Assembly: GCA_026169535.1 (NCBI GenBank)
Contig: JAPFCU010000023.1
Location: 1-64,000, forward strand
DNA: 64,000 nt
Reading direction: 5' to 3'
DNA from: Blautia sp.
GTDB taxonomy: Bacteria > Bacillota > Clostridia > Lachnospirales > Lachnospiraceae
Shown one piece after another: positions 1 through 8,820 of this stretch. A model generated the notes under the pieces. That model was not told the origin of the DNA, made no database searches, and saw only the letters and a list, made by a program, of their open reading frames with translations. Both the position numbers and the translations under genes were made by a program. The number at the start of each line of letters is the position of its first letter. The stretch's first letter is position 1.

Positions 1-1
1 C

Positions 2-145
2 ATCGGATATCAGTTCGTAAGCCTTGGAAAAATGACTGATTTCATCAAAAAAGGTGATGACCCGAATACTGCATGGGAAAAAGCAAAAGGTCAGTATGGC
101 CGTGTTGACGATGCTGTTAAGATCATCGACCCGAGAAAAGAGTGA
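2..145 (+). CDS. C-terminal end of an unidentified protein, possibly an Fe-S scaffold
   Basis: Only the last 47 codons are in the window. The frame stays open from the window edge to TGA at 143-145 and its tail ends in IIDPRKE. The visible part is hydrophilic and contains no domain I can assign by itself. In Clostridia a NifU-like iron-sulfur scaffold gene often sits directly before the GGGtGRT gene that follows here, so that is the most likely identity. This rests on context alone, because none of the cluster-binding cysteines would fall in the part I can read. The gap to the next gene is 77 bases, which is compatible with one operon. Confidence 0.45.
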   Translation: MGYQFVSLGKMTDFIKKGDDPNTAWEKAKGQYGRVDDAVKIIDPRKE

Positions 146-222
146 TCACAGGATCTCACGACATTTTAATGCTGGATCATTGTGAGCAGCATATCAGATG
201 AAAAAATCAGGAGGATAAGTAA

Positions 223-1233
223 ATGGCTTTATTTGAATCATACGAGAGACGAATTGATAAGATCAATTCTGTTTTAAACAGTTATGGAATTGCTTCCATC
301 GAAGAAGCAGAAAAAATCACTAAAGATGCAGGTCTGAACGTTTATGATCAGATCAAAGGCATCCAGCCGATCTGTTTTGAGAACGCTTGCTGGGCTTACA
401 TCGTAGGTGCAGCTATCGCTATCAAAAAAGGATGCAGAAGAGCAGCAGATGCAGCTGCAGCTATCGGAGAAGGACTTCAGGCTTTCTGTATTCCGGGATC
501 TGTTGCAGACACACGTAAAGTAGGTCTTGGCCATGGTAACCTTGGCAAAATGCTTCTTGAGGAAGAGACAGAGTGTTTTGCATTCCTGGCAGGTCACGAG
601 TCTTTTGCAGCAGCTGAAGGTGCTATCGGTATTGCTGAAAAAGCAAACAAAGTTCGTCAGAAACCACTTCGTGTTATCCTGAACGGTCTTGGAAAAGATG
701 CAGCTCAGATCATCGCAAGAATCAATGGATTTACATATGTTGAGACAGAGTATGATCCATACACAAACGAAGTTAAGGAAGTATTCCGCAAATCCTACTC
801 TGAGGGACTTCGTGCAAAAGTTAACTGCTACGGTGCAAACAGCGTTCCGGAAGGTGTTGCTATCATGTGGAAAGAGGGTGTAGACGTTTCTATCACAGGT
901 AACTCTACAAACCCGACACGTTTCCAGCATCCGGTTGCAGGAACATACAAAAAAGAGTGCATCGAAAAAGGTAAAAAATACTTCTCTGTTGCATCCGGCG
1001 GTGGTACAGGACGTACCCTTCATCCGGACAACATGGCAGCAGGTCCTGCTTCCTACGGTATGACAGATACACTTGGACGTATGCATTCTGACGCTCAGTT
1101 TGCAGGTTCTTCTTCTGTACCGGCTCACGTAGAAATGATGGGTCTGATCGGCGCAGGAAACAACCCGATGGTTGGTATGACTGTTGCTGTTGCTGTTTCC
1201 CTTGAGGAAGCTGCGAAAGAAGGCAAATTCTAA
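223..1233 (+). CDS. GGGtGRT family protein
   Basis: The protein has 336 residues and carries the signature that names its family, GGGTGRT, near residue 264 in the stretch ASGGGTGRTLHPDNMA. It has no signal peptide and no membrane segments, so it is cytosolic. Alternating glycine-rich and alanine-rich segments suggest a nucleotide- or cofactor-binding fold. The biochemical role of the family is not established to my knowledge; a link to iron-sulfur metabolism is inferred from frequent pairing with NifU-like genes. The start is well supported by AGGAGG nine bases before ATG. Codon use is strongly biased (GCA, GTT, ATC), as in highly expressed genes. A terminator follows at once. Confidence 0.85.
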   Translation: MALFESYERRIDKINSVLNSYGIASIEEAEKITKDAGLNVYDQIKGIQPICFENACWAYIVGAAIAIKKGCRRAADAAAAIGEGLQAFCIPGSVADTRKVGLGHGNLGKMLLEEETECFAFLAGHESFAAAEGAIGIAEKANKVRQKPLRVILNGLGKDAAQIIARINGFTYVETEYDPYTNEVKEVFRKSYSEGLRAKVNCYGANSVPEGVAIMWKEGVDVSITGNSTNPTRFQHPVAGTYKKECIEKGKKYFSVASGGGTGRTLHPDNMAAGPASYGMTDTLGRMHSDAQFAGSSSVPAHVEMMGLIGAGNNPMVGMTVAVAVSLEEAAKEGKF

Positions 1234-1258
1234 GAAATAATATAATTTTGTGTAAATA

Positions 1259-1306
1259 AAAAGTCTATGGACAGATGAAGTGTGATCTGTTCATAGACTT
1301 TTATTT
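1259..1306. terminator. Bidirectional intrinsic terminator
   Basis: A 16-bp imperfect stem pairs AAGTCTATGGACAGAT (1261-1276) with ATCTGTTCATAGACTT (1285-1300). T-rich sequence follows on the + side and an A-run precedes on the other. It separates the GGGtGRT gene from the convergent TetR gene and can serve both. Confidence 0.8.
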
Positions 1307-1315
1307 TTCTGAAAT

Positions 1316-1918
1316 TTATTCCCGAAATTGTACAAAAATTCCTTTAATAACCTCATAAAGTGGTTTTTTAATCTGTTCCAGGGACAGAGGCTGCTTGTAG
1401 AGAATTGTATTATAGCTGGTGCCGCTGACCAGTTCAATTATCATATACATCATTACATCAGGTGTACGGTAAGTATGTGAAGCGTGGTCCAGCATAGTTT
1501 GATAAATCGTATATATGGAAGGACTGTCATCGCTGGGAGCGACAACGAGGAAATCGGTGAAAAATCCCCAGCTTAAATGTTTGGAAAGCAACATGACCAG
1601 ATGATGATTCTGGGCAAACTGATCCAGAATATTGTCGATGATAAAAAGCACCTGTTCTTCAAAGTCTTTTAACTCTTTATGTTTCATCAGTTCATTGCAG
1701 GCTGCCTGAAATACCTGATTTGCTTTGTGGCTGATCAATTGGTTACGGATATCGAATTTATCCTTAAAATACAGATAGAAGGTTCCCTTTGCTACCCCTG
1801 CTTTTTCTACAATATCAGAAATGGAAGTTTTGTTAAATCCATTATCCAGAAATAATGTAAAAGCGGAATCCAACAGAGAATTTCTCTTCTGCTCTTTGTT
1901 ATTATCTATCTTGCTCAT
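1316..1918 (-). CDS. TetR/AcrR family transcriptional regulator
   Basis: This 200-residue protein has the TetR N-terminal helix-turn-helix. Residues about 12-60 read LDSAFTLFLDNGF, then SISDIVEKAGVAKGTFYLYF, which is the recognition-helix pattern of the family. The remaining 140 residues form the variable ligand-binding and dimer domain. It is transcribed away from the MMPL exporter gene, and three copies of a 15-bp palindrome lie in the shared region. The simplest reading is that it represses the exporter operon, and perhaps itself, until an envelope-active or hydrophobic ligand binds. The ligand cannot be told from sequence. Confidence 0.9.
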   Translation of the reverse strand: MSKIDNNKEQKRNSLLDSAFTLFLDNGFNKTSISDIVEKAGVAKGTFYLYFKDKFDIRNQLISHKANQVFQAACNELMKHKELKDFEEQVLFIIDNILDQFAQNHHLVMLLSKHLSWGFFTDFLVVAPSDDSPSIYTIYQTMLDHASHTYRTPDVMMYMIIELVSGTSYNTILYKQPLSLEQIKKPLYEVIKGIFVQFRE

Positions 1919-2020
1919 TTGTACTGCCTCCTTCGCTACAATTATAGAGAGGTAAGCAGGGAAATGTCAAATATCAAAAACAGGAAAAAGGAAATTCTGC
2001 ATAATGCATAAAAAAACAAA

Positions 2021-2092
2021 ATGACCTTTAGTCATATTCAACATTGACTAAAGGTCATTTTTGTGTTAAAACAATAAATGACCAAAGGTCAT
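2021..2092. promoter_or_regulatory. Three-copy palindromic operator of the TetR regulator
   Basis: Three related 15-bp palindromes occur: ATGACCTTTAGTCAT (2021-2035), TTGACTAAAGGTCAT (2044-2058) and ATGACCAAAGGTCAT (2078-2092). They share TGACC-N3-GGTCA symmetry. The first two are also mirror images of each other and form a long inverted repeat. They lie between the divergent TetR and MMPL genes, which is the expected position for a TetR operator controlling both. Binding is inferred, not shown. Confidence 0.75.
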
Positions 2093-2131
2093 AAATGAAA
2101 TTTGGAAATTATAGGAAAGGAAGAAGATAAA

Positions 2132-4201
2132 ATGGTAAAGCTGGGAAGGAAGATTGTAAAATTTCGGATTCCAATTTTTATTCTGAGTTTATTGCTTCTG
2201 GTGCCGTCTGCAATTGGATATATAAATACCAGGGTGAATTATGATGTACTATATTATTTGCCGGATGACATTGAAACAATGAAAGGCCAGGATATTCTGG
2301 TAGATGAATTTGGAACCGGAGCCTATTCTATGTTTATTTGTGAGGGTATGAAAAATAAAGATGTTGCGGCCCTGAAGAAAAAGATTGAAAATGTAGAACA
2401 TGTTTCAAAGGTAGTGTGGTATGACAGTTTTTCTGATTTAAGCGTTCCGGTGGAAATGCTGCCTGATAAAATACAAAGCGCATTATTTTCAGATGATTCT
2501 ACCATGATGTTTATTATTTTTGAGACTACTACATCGGCTGATGAAACCATGGATGCAATCGGAGATATCCGCAAGCTGGCAGGAAAGCAGTGCTTCGTCA
2601 GTGGAATGTCAGCAATTGTAACAGACACAAAGAATCTGGCAGAGTCAGAGGTTGCAATTTATGTGTTGATCGCTGTGGTCCTGTCCTGTATCGTACTGGC
2701 ATTGACCATGGAATCTTATCTGATTCCGTTCCTGTTTCTGGCAAGTATTGGTATTGCAATCCTTTATAATATGGGAACAAACATTTTTAAGGGAGAGATT
2801 TCCTATATTACCAAGGCGTTAAGTGCAGTACTTCAGCTGGGTGTGACAATGGACTATTCCATTTTCCTTTGGCACAGCTATCAGGAGCAGAGGAAGCTTT
2901 ATGGAGATGACCATAAGGAAGCCATGGCACAGGCAATTGCAGCTACCATCAAATCTGTTGTGGGCAGTTCTATAACGACAATTGCAGGATTTGTGGCACT
3001 TTGCTTTATGAGTTTTACACTTGGCCTGGATCTGGGAATTGTTATGGCAAAAGGAGTTATATTTGGCGTGATCTGCTGTGTTACAGTTCTTCCTGCTATG
3101 ATCATGATTTTTGATAAAGCTCTGGAAAAAACAAAACACAAGCAGCTGATACCGGATTTTCCAAAAGTATCTGAATTTCTGGTAAAACATCATAAAGCTT
3201 TTGCCTTTCTCTGTGTAGCATTATTTATTCCATTTGCTTATTTCCAGGCTAATACGGCTGTTTATTACAATCTGGATTCCAGCCTTCCAAAAGATCTGGA
3301 ATCTATTATGGCAAATGAAAAACTTCAGGAAGAATATCATATGGGTGCAGCCCACATGATCCTTATGGACAAAAATGTATCCGGTAAAGAAAAGCATAAG
3401 ATGATAAAGGAAATGGAACAGGTAGATGGTGTAAAGGAAGTTCTGGGACTGGAAAGCATAATTGGTCCGTCTTTGCCGGAAAGCATGATACCTCAGGATA
3501 TAAAGGATATTTTGGAAAGTGACAATTATGAGCTGATGTTGATCACAAATGAATATCAGACGGCTTCTGAGGAGGTAAATGAGCAGATCAATGAGTTGAA
3601 TACAATACTGAAATCTTATGACAAAAATGGAATGCTGGTAGGAGAAGCACCCTGTACGAAAGACTTGATCGAGATTACCGATCACGACTTTAAAGTGGTC
3701 AGTGCAGTTTCTATCATGGCTGTTTTTCTGATCATTTTGTTTGTATTTAAATCGATTACACTTCCAGTAATTCTGGTATTGGTAATCGAAGGGGCAATTT
3801 TTATTAATATGGGAATTCCGTATCTTACAGGAACAGAACTGCCGTTTATAGCTTCAATCGTTATTGGAACTATCCAGCTGGGGGCAACTGTGGATTATGC
3901 AATTTTGATGACAAGCCGATATGAACAGGAAAGAGGAAGCGGAAAGAGTAAAAAGGAATCTATCAGCATTGCTTTGGAAAGCAGCATCCGGCCGGTAATG
4001 GTATCGGCATTCAGCTTTTTTGCAGCAACCTTTGGAGTTGGTATCTATTCTAAGATTGATATGATCAGCTCTTTGTGTCTGCTGATGGCAAGAGGAGCAA
4101 TAATCAGTATGTGTGCGGTACTGTTGTTCTTACCGGCCATGTACTGGATATTTGACAGAGTTATCTGTGCTACAAGTAAAAATTTCAAAGTTAGAAAATA
4201 G
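2132..4201 (+). CDS. MMPL/RND superfamily exporter
   Basis: An integral membrane transporter of about 689 residues with the duplicated RND plan: one helix, a large extracytoplasmic loop, five helices, then the same again. The second half begins near residue 355. The membrane blocks contain the acidic or polar residues typical of proton-driven MMPL proteins (GVTMDYSIFLWH in the first half, GATVDYAILMTS in the second). Such proteins export lipids, hydrophobic drugs or surface polymers. I place the start at ATG 2132 because GGAAAGGAAG lies eight bases before it; an upstream in-frame TTG at 2102 has no such site. The exported LxxG-repeat gene follows 12 bases downstream, so the two probably act together at the envelope under the TetR regulator. 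Confidence 0.88.
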   Translation: MVKLGRKIVKFRIPIFILSLLLLVPSAIGYINTRVNYDVLYYLPDDIETMKGQDILVDEFGTGAYSMFICEGMKNKDVAALKKKIENVEHVSKVVWYDSFSDLSVPVEMLPDKIQSALFSDDSTMMFIIFETTTSADETMDAIGDIRKLAGKQCFVSGMSAIVTDTKNLAESEVAIYVLIAVVLSCIVLALTMESYLIPFLFLASIGIAILYNMGTNIFKGEISYITKALSAVLQLGVTMDYSIFLWHSYQEQRKLYGDDHKEAMAQAIAATIKSVVGSSITTIAGFVALCFMSFTLGLDLGIVMAKGVIFGVICCVTVLPAMIMIFDKALEKTKHKQLIPDFPKVSEFLVKHHKAFAFLCVALFIPFAYFQANTAVYYNLDSSLPKDLESIMANEKLQEEYHMGAAHMILMDKNVSGKEKHKMIKEMEQVDGVKEVLGLESIIGPSLPESMIPQDIKDILESDNYELMLITNEYQTASEEVNEQINELNTILKSYDKNGMLVGEAPCTKDLIEITDHDFKVVSAVSIMAVFLIILFVFKSITLPVILVLVIEGAIFINMGIPYLTGTELPFIASIVIGTIQLGATVDYAILMTSRYEQERGSGKSKKESISIALESSIRPVMVSAFSFFAATFGVGIYSKIDMISSLCLLMARGAIISMCAVLLFLPAMYWIFDRVICATSKNFKVRK

Positions 4202-4213
4202 GAGGTTTTTATC

Positions 4214-6919
4214 ATGAAGAGGAAGAATGTACAGGCGCTTCTGGTTGGTATGACAATGCTGATGTCAGTGGTTTTACCTGTTACTCCGGCATTGGCAGCA
4301 GCAGAAAATCAGACAGAAAAGGAACAGACTGTTTATGTAAATGCGGATGAAAACGGAAATACAGAAGAAGTGATCGTCAGTAACTGGCTGAAAAATAAGG
4401 GAAAAGAGAAAGACCTTAAAGATAAAAGTGGTCTGACAGATATTGAAAATGTAAAGGGCGATGAAACTTTTCAACAGAACGAAGATGGGACGCTTACCTG
4501 GAATACAGATGGAGGAGATATTTATTATCAGGGCACGACAGGAAAAAAACTTCCGGTTTCTGTAAGGCTGACATACTATCTGGATGGAAGAGAAATCCCT
4601 GCATCAGAACTGGCAGGTAAAAGCGGAAAGGTAAAGATTCGGATCGATTACGAAAATACAGAAAAGAAAACCGAAAAAGTTAATGGCAAAACGGAAGAAA
4701 TCTATACACCGTTTATGATGATGACAGCCATGATACTTCCGGCAGATACATTTACTAATGTGGAAATGGTAAATGGAAAAGTGCTTTCTGATGGAAGCAA
4801 TGATATTGCAGTAGGCTATGGATTTCCGGGACTGGAAGACAGTCTGAAACTTTCAGATATGGAAGAACTGGATGAGATTGAGATTCCGGATCATGTAGAA
4901 CTAACTGCAGACGTAAAGAATTTTTCACTGGGTATGACAGCAACAATTGCCACCACAGGTCTTTTGGAAGACCTGAATCTGGGAGATGCAACAGATACAG
5001 ATGATTTAAAAGAGAAGCTGGATATACTGACAGATTCTTCTGAAGCATTGGTAAAAGGAAGTAAAGAACTTCAGGAGGGGATTTCTACTTTGGACAGTTC
5101 CGCAGATACATTTGTCAGTGGATTAAGCAGTGCAGATGATGGCGCTGGTCAGCTGAAAAACGGAATTGATACGATGAACAGTAAAAAGGGAGAACTTCTG
5201 GGAGGAATATCAAAACTGACTGCAGGAATGAGTTCTCTGAAAAGCGGTGCCGGTCAGCTGCAGAAGGGAGTAAGTGCTTATACAAGCGGTGCAGCCCAAT
5301 TGGAAAATGGTATTGACCAGGCAGCCAAAGGTGTATCTGAACTGAACAGCGGAATTGAAACACTGAATGAAAAAAAGGGAATCCTTATCAACGGTGTGGA
5401 ACAGCTTAGTACAGGGGGTACAAAACTGGAAGAAGGAACCAAAAATCTTCAGCAGGGCGTGCAGGCATATACTGCAGGAACAGCAGCTCTGGATCAGGGG
5501 ATTGGTCAGCTGAAAAGTGAACTCGACCAGTCGATGGAGCAGGTATCTCAGCTTCCACAGGCAATAAAGAGTCTGACAGAAGGTGCAGGTCAGTTGATCC
5601 AGGGGGCCGGAACTTTACAGCAGGGTATGTCACAGGTTGAAGCAGCAGCCGGAAAAATGGGAGACAGTGTCAGTGGGTTAAAAAGTGCTGCGCAGACGGT
5701 AGGAGACTTAAGTGGTCAGGCTGCTGGCCTTATAGGAAATCTGATCAATAGTCAGTCTGCTCCTCAGGTAGATACAAGTTCCGTAAATGAACAGGCAAAT
5801 GCGGCGATTGCTCAGGAAAATGCACTGGTAAATGAACAGGCAAACGCACAGGCAAATCAGCAGCAGAGCAGTAATGTGGCGGCAGCTCTGGATGCAGCAG
5901 GCATCCCGGAAGAGCAAAAACAGGCGGTACTGGCAAATTTAGGCGGAATTGGAGTTTCTGTAGGTGTCCAGACATCTGCCAATATTAACGTACCGATAAC
6001 TGGCGGTGATAATGGCGGAGCTGATGCGGCAATTCAGGGACTGCAGCAGATCCAGGCAGCAATGAATGCCGTAAATGGGCAGATTCCCAGTGCTGATGCG
6101 GCACTGTCAGAGGCGCAGGCACAGATCAATACTATGAAAGAGGGGACAGCCAGTGCAGTGGCAGGAGCTGAAGCATTGAAAAAAGGAACCCAGTCCTTTG
6201 CAGAGGCAATGAAGCCTATGGGCAATATTACAGAGCTTTCGGATAAACTTCAGAAAGCAGTAGAGCAGTTAAAAGCAGGAAGTACTGCACTGGTTTCCAA
6301 AAACGAAGAATTGAATGCAGGTGTTTCTTCTGCAGCAGAGGGAGCCGCAGCTTTAAATGCAGGTATCCAGCAGCTTTCCGCAGGAGCTGGACAGCTGAGT
6401 GGTGGTATTGATCAGCTGGCATCAGGAAGTAAGGCTTTGGATATTGGTGCTCAGCAGCTCCAAAAAGGTGTTAAGGCTCTGACTGCAAATAATGCTTCTT
6501 TAAATAATGGTGCTTCTAAGCTTGAACAGGGCAGTGCAGAACTCTTAAAAGGAGGAAATGCACTGGCAGCCGGAGGAAATGCTTTAGGAGATGGTATTTC
6601 TAAGCTGGCAGATGGAGCAGCAGCCTTAAAAGATGGAACTTCTAAGCTGGCAGCCGGCGGAAAAGAATTGAAATCAGGAACAACAAAACTGAAAGATGGT
6701 TCTACAAAATTAAAATACGGTATGGAGAAGTTTGACGAAGAGGGAATACAGAAAATTACAGATATGTTAAACGATGATGTAAAAGCCGTTATGGAAAGAA
6801 TCAAAGCAGTAGAAAATGCAGATAAATCCTATAAAGCTTTTGACGGACAGGATGATAATATGAATGGAAAAGTAAAATTTGTAATTGAAACAGATGGAAT
6901 TGAAGCAGAAGAGTCATAA
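4214..6919 (+). CDS. Exported LxxG-heptad repeat protein (YhgE/Pip-like accessory)
   Basis: A 901-residue protein with an N-terminal signal peptide (positive start, hydrophobic core to about residue 28, cleavage near ALAAAE). A beta-rich region of about 230 residues follows, then dozens of heptads with L or A at one position and G three later (for example GAGQLKNGID, GISKLADGAA). These run almost to the C-terminus. A Gln/Asn/Ala-rich insert at roughly residues 505-640 breaks the array in two. The repeats match the X-X-X-Leu-X-X-Gly family found with YhgE/Pip-type membrane proteins and MMPL exporters, predicted to form long coiled or helical rods outside the membrane. There is no LPXTG anchor or C-terminal membrane helix. 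Its function is unknown; operon context suggests a periplasm-side partner of the MMPL exporter. Confidence 0.85.
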   Translation: MKRKNVQALLVGMTMLMSVVLPVTPALAAAENQTEKEQTVYVNADENGNTEEVIVSNWLKNKGKEKDLKDKSGLTDIENVKGDETFQQNEDGTLTWNTDGGDIYYQGTTGKKLPVSVRLTYYLDGREIPASELAGKSGKVKIRIDYENTEKKTEKVNGKTEEIYTPFMMMTAMILPADTFTNVEMVNGKVLSDGSNDIAVGYGFPGLEDSLKLSDMEELDEIEIPDHVELTADVKNFSLGMTATIATTGLLEDLNLGDATDTDDLKEKLDILTDSSEALVKGSKELQEGISTLDSSADTFVSGLSSADDGAGQLKNGIDTMNSKKGELLGGISKLTAGMSSLKSGAGQLQKGVSAYTSGAAQLENGIDQAAKGVSELNSGIETLNEKKGILINGVEQLSTGGTKLEEGTKNLQQGVQAYTAGTAALDQGIGQLKSELDQSMEQVSQLPQAIKSLTEGAGQLIQGAGTLQQGMSQVEAAAGKMGDSVSGLKSAAQTVGDLSGQAAGLIGNLINSQSAPQVDTSSVNEQANAAIAQENALVNEQANAQANQQQSSNVAAALDAAGIPEEQKQAVLANLGGIGVSVGVQTSANINVPITGGDNGGADAAIQGLQQIQAAMNAVNGQIPSADAALSEAQAQINTMKEGTASAVAGAEALKKGTQSFAEAMKPMGNITELSDKLQKAVEQLKAGSTALVSKNEELNAGVSSAAEGAAALNAGIQQLSAGAGQLSGGIDQLASGSKALDIGAQQLQKGVKALTANNASLNNGASKLEQGSAELLKGGNALAAGGNALGDGISKLADGAAALKDGTSKLAAGGKELKSGTTKLKDGSTKLKYGMEKFDEEGIQKITDMLNDDVKAVMERIKAVENADKSYKAFDGQDDNMNGKVKFVIETDGIEAEES

Positions 6920-6964
6920 TCTTCTTTAGATGTGAAATCTGGAATGTCAGTTCAGCATTTCCTG

Positions 6965-7002
6965 GGAACAGCCTCTGATATAGATCAGGGGCTGTTTCTT
7001 TT
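6965..7002. terminator. Intrinsic terminator between convergent genes
   Basis: AACAGCC-T-CTGAT pairs with ATCAG-G-GGCTGTT around a short loop, followed by TTCTTTT. It ends the MMPL/heptad operon and overlaps the 3-prime end of the MATE gene on the opposite strand. Confidence 0.75.
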
Positions 7003-8349
7003 AACCTGGAAATGCATCCAATCGGATTTTAGATAGAAAATCAGAAATACAACAGAACTTAAAGTCCAGGTAAGGGGATATGCCCAGAAAACTACCTGGA
7101 TAGAGGGAATCAGTTTTACGGCAATGGTAATGTAGGATACACGGATAATACACCAGCAGATCATCATCACAAACATAGGGATGATAGATTTTCCGGCTCC
7201 CCGGAGAAGCCCTGCCAGACAGTGGGAAAATGCCAGAAGGAAATAAAATAAGGTGACGGTTCGTGCCTGACGCACACCAAATGCCACAACCTCCGGATCG
7301 CTGTTAAAAGCAGAAATAAGTGCCGGAGCGGCAAAATAAATAAGGATTCCGATGCACTCCGCCATGATAAGGCTGCATCCAATGCCAAAGCGTGCTCCTT
7401 TTTTTGCCCGATCATATTTTCCGGCGCCCAGGTTCTGACTGATAAAGGTGGTCAGAGCCATGGAGAAGCAGGTAATAGGAAGGAAGCCGAAGCCTTCTAC
7501 CTTGGAGTATGCGCCGCATCCGGCTACAGCCAGATTTCCAAAGCTGTTGATATTGGACTGGACTACTACATTGGCCAGTGAGATGATGGAATTCTGAAGT
7601 CCTGCAGGAAGTCCGTTGCTGATGATCTGACGGAGCATAAAAGGATCCAGATGGATTTTTCTGATATGCACCCGGTATTCTTCAGGGCTTTTTCTGGTAA
7701 GTCGGTTAAGGCAGAGAAAAGCGCTGATGAACTGGGAGATGATCGTAGCGGCAGCGGCAGCACCTACCCCCATGTGGAATACACCTACAAACAGCAGATC
7801 CAAGCTTATGTTGACCAGAGAGGAAAATATCAGATAATACAATGGATGTTTGCTGTCTCCTACAGACTGCATGATTCCTACAAAATTATTGTAAAGAACA
7901 AAGGCCACAGAACCAAGAAAGTAGATCCGGAAGTAGCAGATGGAGTTTGGAAGCACGTCAGCAGGTGTCTTCATCAGAACCAGGATTTTGGGAACCAGAA
8001 GAAGTCCGAGGATGGTCAGAAGAACTCCGGATATCAGTCCAAATCCAACGGTGGTATGTATGGCTTTTTGAAGATTGTCGGTTTGTCTTGCACCGTAATA
8101 GCGGGCGATCACTACACCGGCGCCGATAGCAATTCCATTAAAAAAGCCTACCAGAAGAAAAATAATACTTCCGGAAGAACTTACGGCGGCTAATGCATTG
8201 CTTCCAAGAAAATTTCCGACGATCAGGGAGTCTGCGGTATTATAAAACTGCTGAAAAAGGTTGCCGAGAAAAATAGGGACGGCAAAGGCCGTCATTTTTT
8301 TCCAGATAGGACCTTCGGTTAAAAGCGTTTTTGAAGAAGTGTTGTCCAT
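6985..8349 (-). CDS. MATE family efflux transporter
   Basis: The protein has 454 residues and twelve predicted membrane helices in two six-helix halves. The N-terminus carries the MATE opening pattern (PIWKKMTAFAVPIFLGNLFQQFYNTADSLIVGNFLG), in which residues PIFLGNLFQQFYN and ADSLIVG are conserved. MATE proteins expel cationic drugs, dyes or metabolites by Na+ or H+ antiport across the cytoplasmic membrane. The second half starts near residue 235. It is a single gene with its own start region, facing away from the T-box-controlled transporter. A second MATE gene lies at 56.3 kb and is only distantly similar. The substrate is unknown. Confidence 0.92.
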   Translation of the reverse strand: MDNTSSKTLLTEGPIWKKMTAFAVPIFLGNLFQQFYNTADSLIVGNFLGSNALAAVSSSGSIIFLLVGFFNGIAIGAGVVIARYYGARQTDNLQKAIHTTVGFGLISGVLLTILGLLLVPKILVLMKTPADVLPNSICYFRIYFLGSVAFVLYNNFVGIMQSVGDSKHPLYYLIFSSLVNISLDLLFVGVFHMGVGAAAAATIISQFISAFLCLNRLTRKSPEEYRVHIRKIHLDPFMLRQIISNGLPAGLQNSIISLANVVVQSNINSFGNLAVAGCGAYSKVEGFGFLPITCFSMALTTFISQNLGAGKYDRAKKGARFGIGCSLIMAECIGILIYFAAPALISAFNSDPEVVAFGVRQARTVTLFYFLLAFSHCLAGLLRGAGKSIIPMFVMMICWCIIRVSYITIAVKLIPSIQVVFWAYPLTWTLSSVVFLIFYLKSDWMHFQVKRNSP

Positions 8350-8445
8350 GATTCAAACCTCAGTGTTCATAATTTGTTAATATTATGGTACCACATTTGA
8401 AATTTTCAGTCAATGGGACAGAGAATAGGAATTTCAAAAAAATAC

Positions 8446-8473
8446 TTGACATTTTGAAAAATAGGACTATAAT
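8446..8473 (+). promoter_or_regulatory. Consensus sigma-A promoter of the T-box leader
   Basis: TTGACA (8446-8451) and TATAAT (8468-8473) are both perfect and are separated by 16 bases. Transcription would start near 8480, just before the T-box stem I. Confidence 0.8.
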
Positions 8474-8489
8474 AACTGTTATAAAAAAT

Positions 8490-8768
8490 AACAGATTAAT
8501 GTGATAAAGCACCAAAATCCAAAGAAGAGAACAACGCCGTATTCCATAAGGTAATTCAGAGAGTCTGCAGCAGGTGTGAAGCAGATATACCGGGAAAACA
8601 GGATATCATCTCGAAGGAGCTGACTGAAACTACAGTAAGTCATGCCGGAATCCCCCGTTACCGGGAAAACGTATGAAGTACGTAAGCGCTGCAGAGAAAT
8701 TTGCAGAATAAGGGTGGTACCGCGGATTTTATTCGTCCCTTCCGGCATTTGCCGGAGGGGATTTTTTT
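8490..8768 (+). ncRNA. T-box riboswitch leader (probable isoleucine specifier)
   Basis: The T-box core AGGGTGGTACCGCG at 8711-8724 is an exact match to the tRNA acceptor-end binding and antiterminator element. Upstream lies stem I with AGAGAG (near 8559), the AGCAGGTGTGAA apical region and a GGAGC element (8616-8620). Downstream, CCCTTCCGGC and GCCGGAGGGG form a terminator hairpin followed by seven T (8736-8768). The specifier region reads GGATATCATC, and I read ATC (Ile) as the likely codon by spacing to GGAGC; the internal loop is not canonical enough to be certain. Uncharged tRNA would stabilise the antiterminator and switch on the BASS transporter gene. Confidence 0.88.
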
Positions 8769-8820
8769 AGCTCCTTTCGGAATGCTGAAACAGGTGTTTT
8801 CACAGAACGGAGGCGCTATG

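Noticed and set aside
274-1128. Long minus-strand frame opposite the GGGtGRT gene
   Set aside because: It is rich in Cys, Ser and Phe with no domain, and mirrors the strong codon bias of the real gene.
2102-2131. TTG start for the MMPL protein
   Set aside because: The ribosome site lies within this extension and is correctly spaced for ATG 2132.
8701-8820. In-frame extension of the BASS transporter through the T-box region
   Set aside because: The 40 codons overlap the T-box core and terminator, lack a ribosome site and have no hydrophobic signal; ATG 8821 after GGAGG is better.
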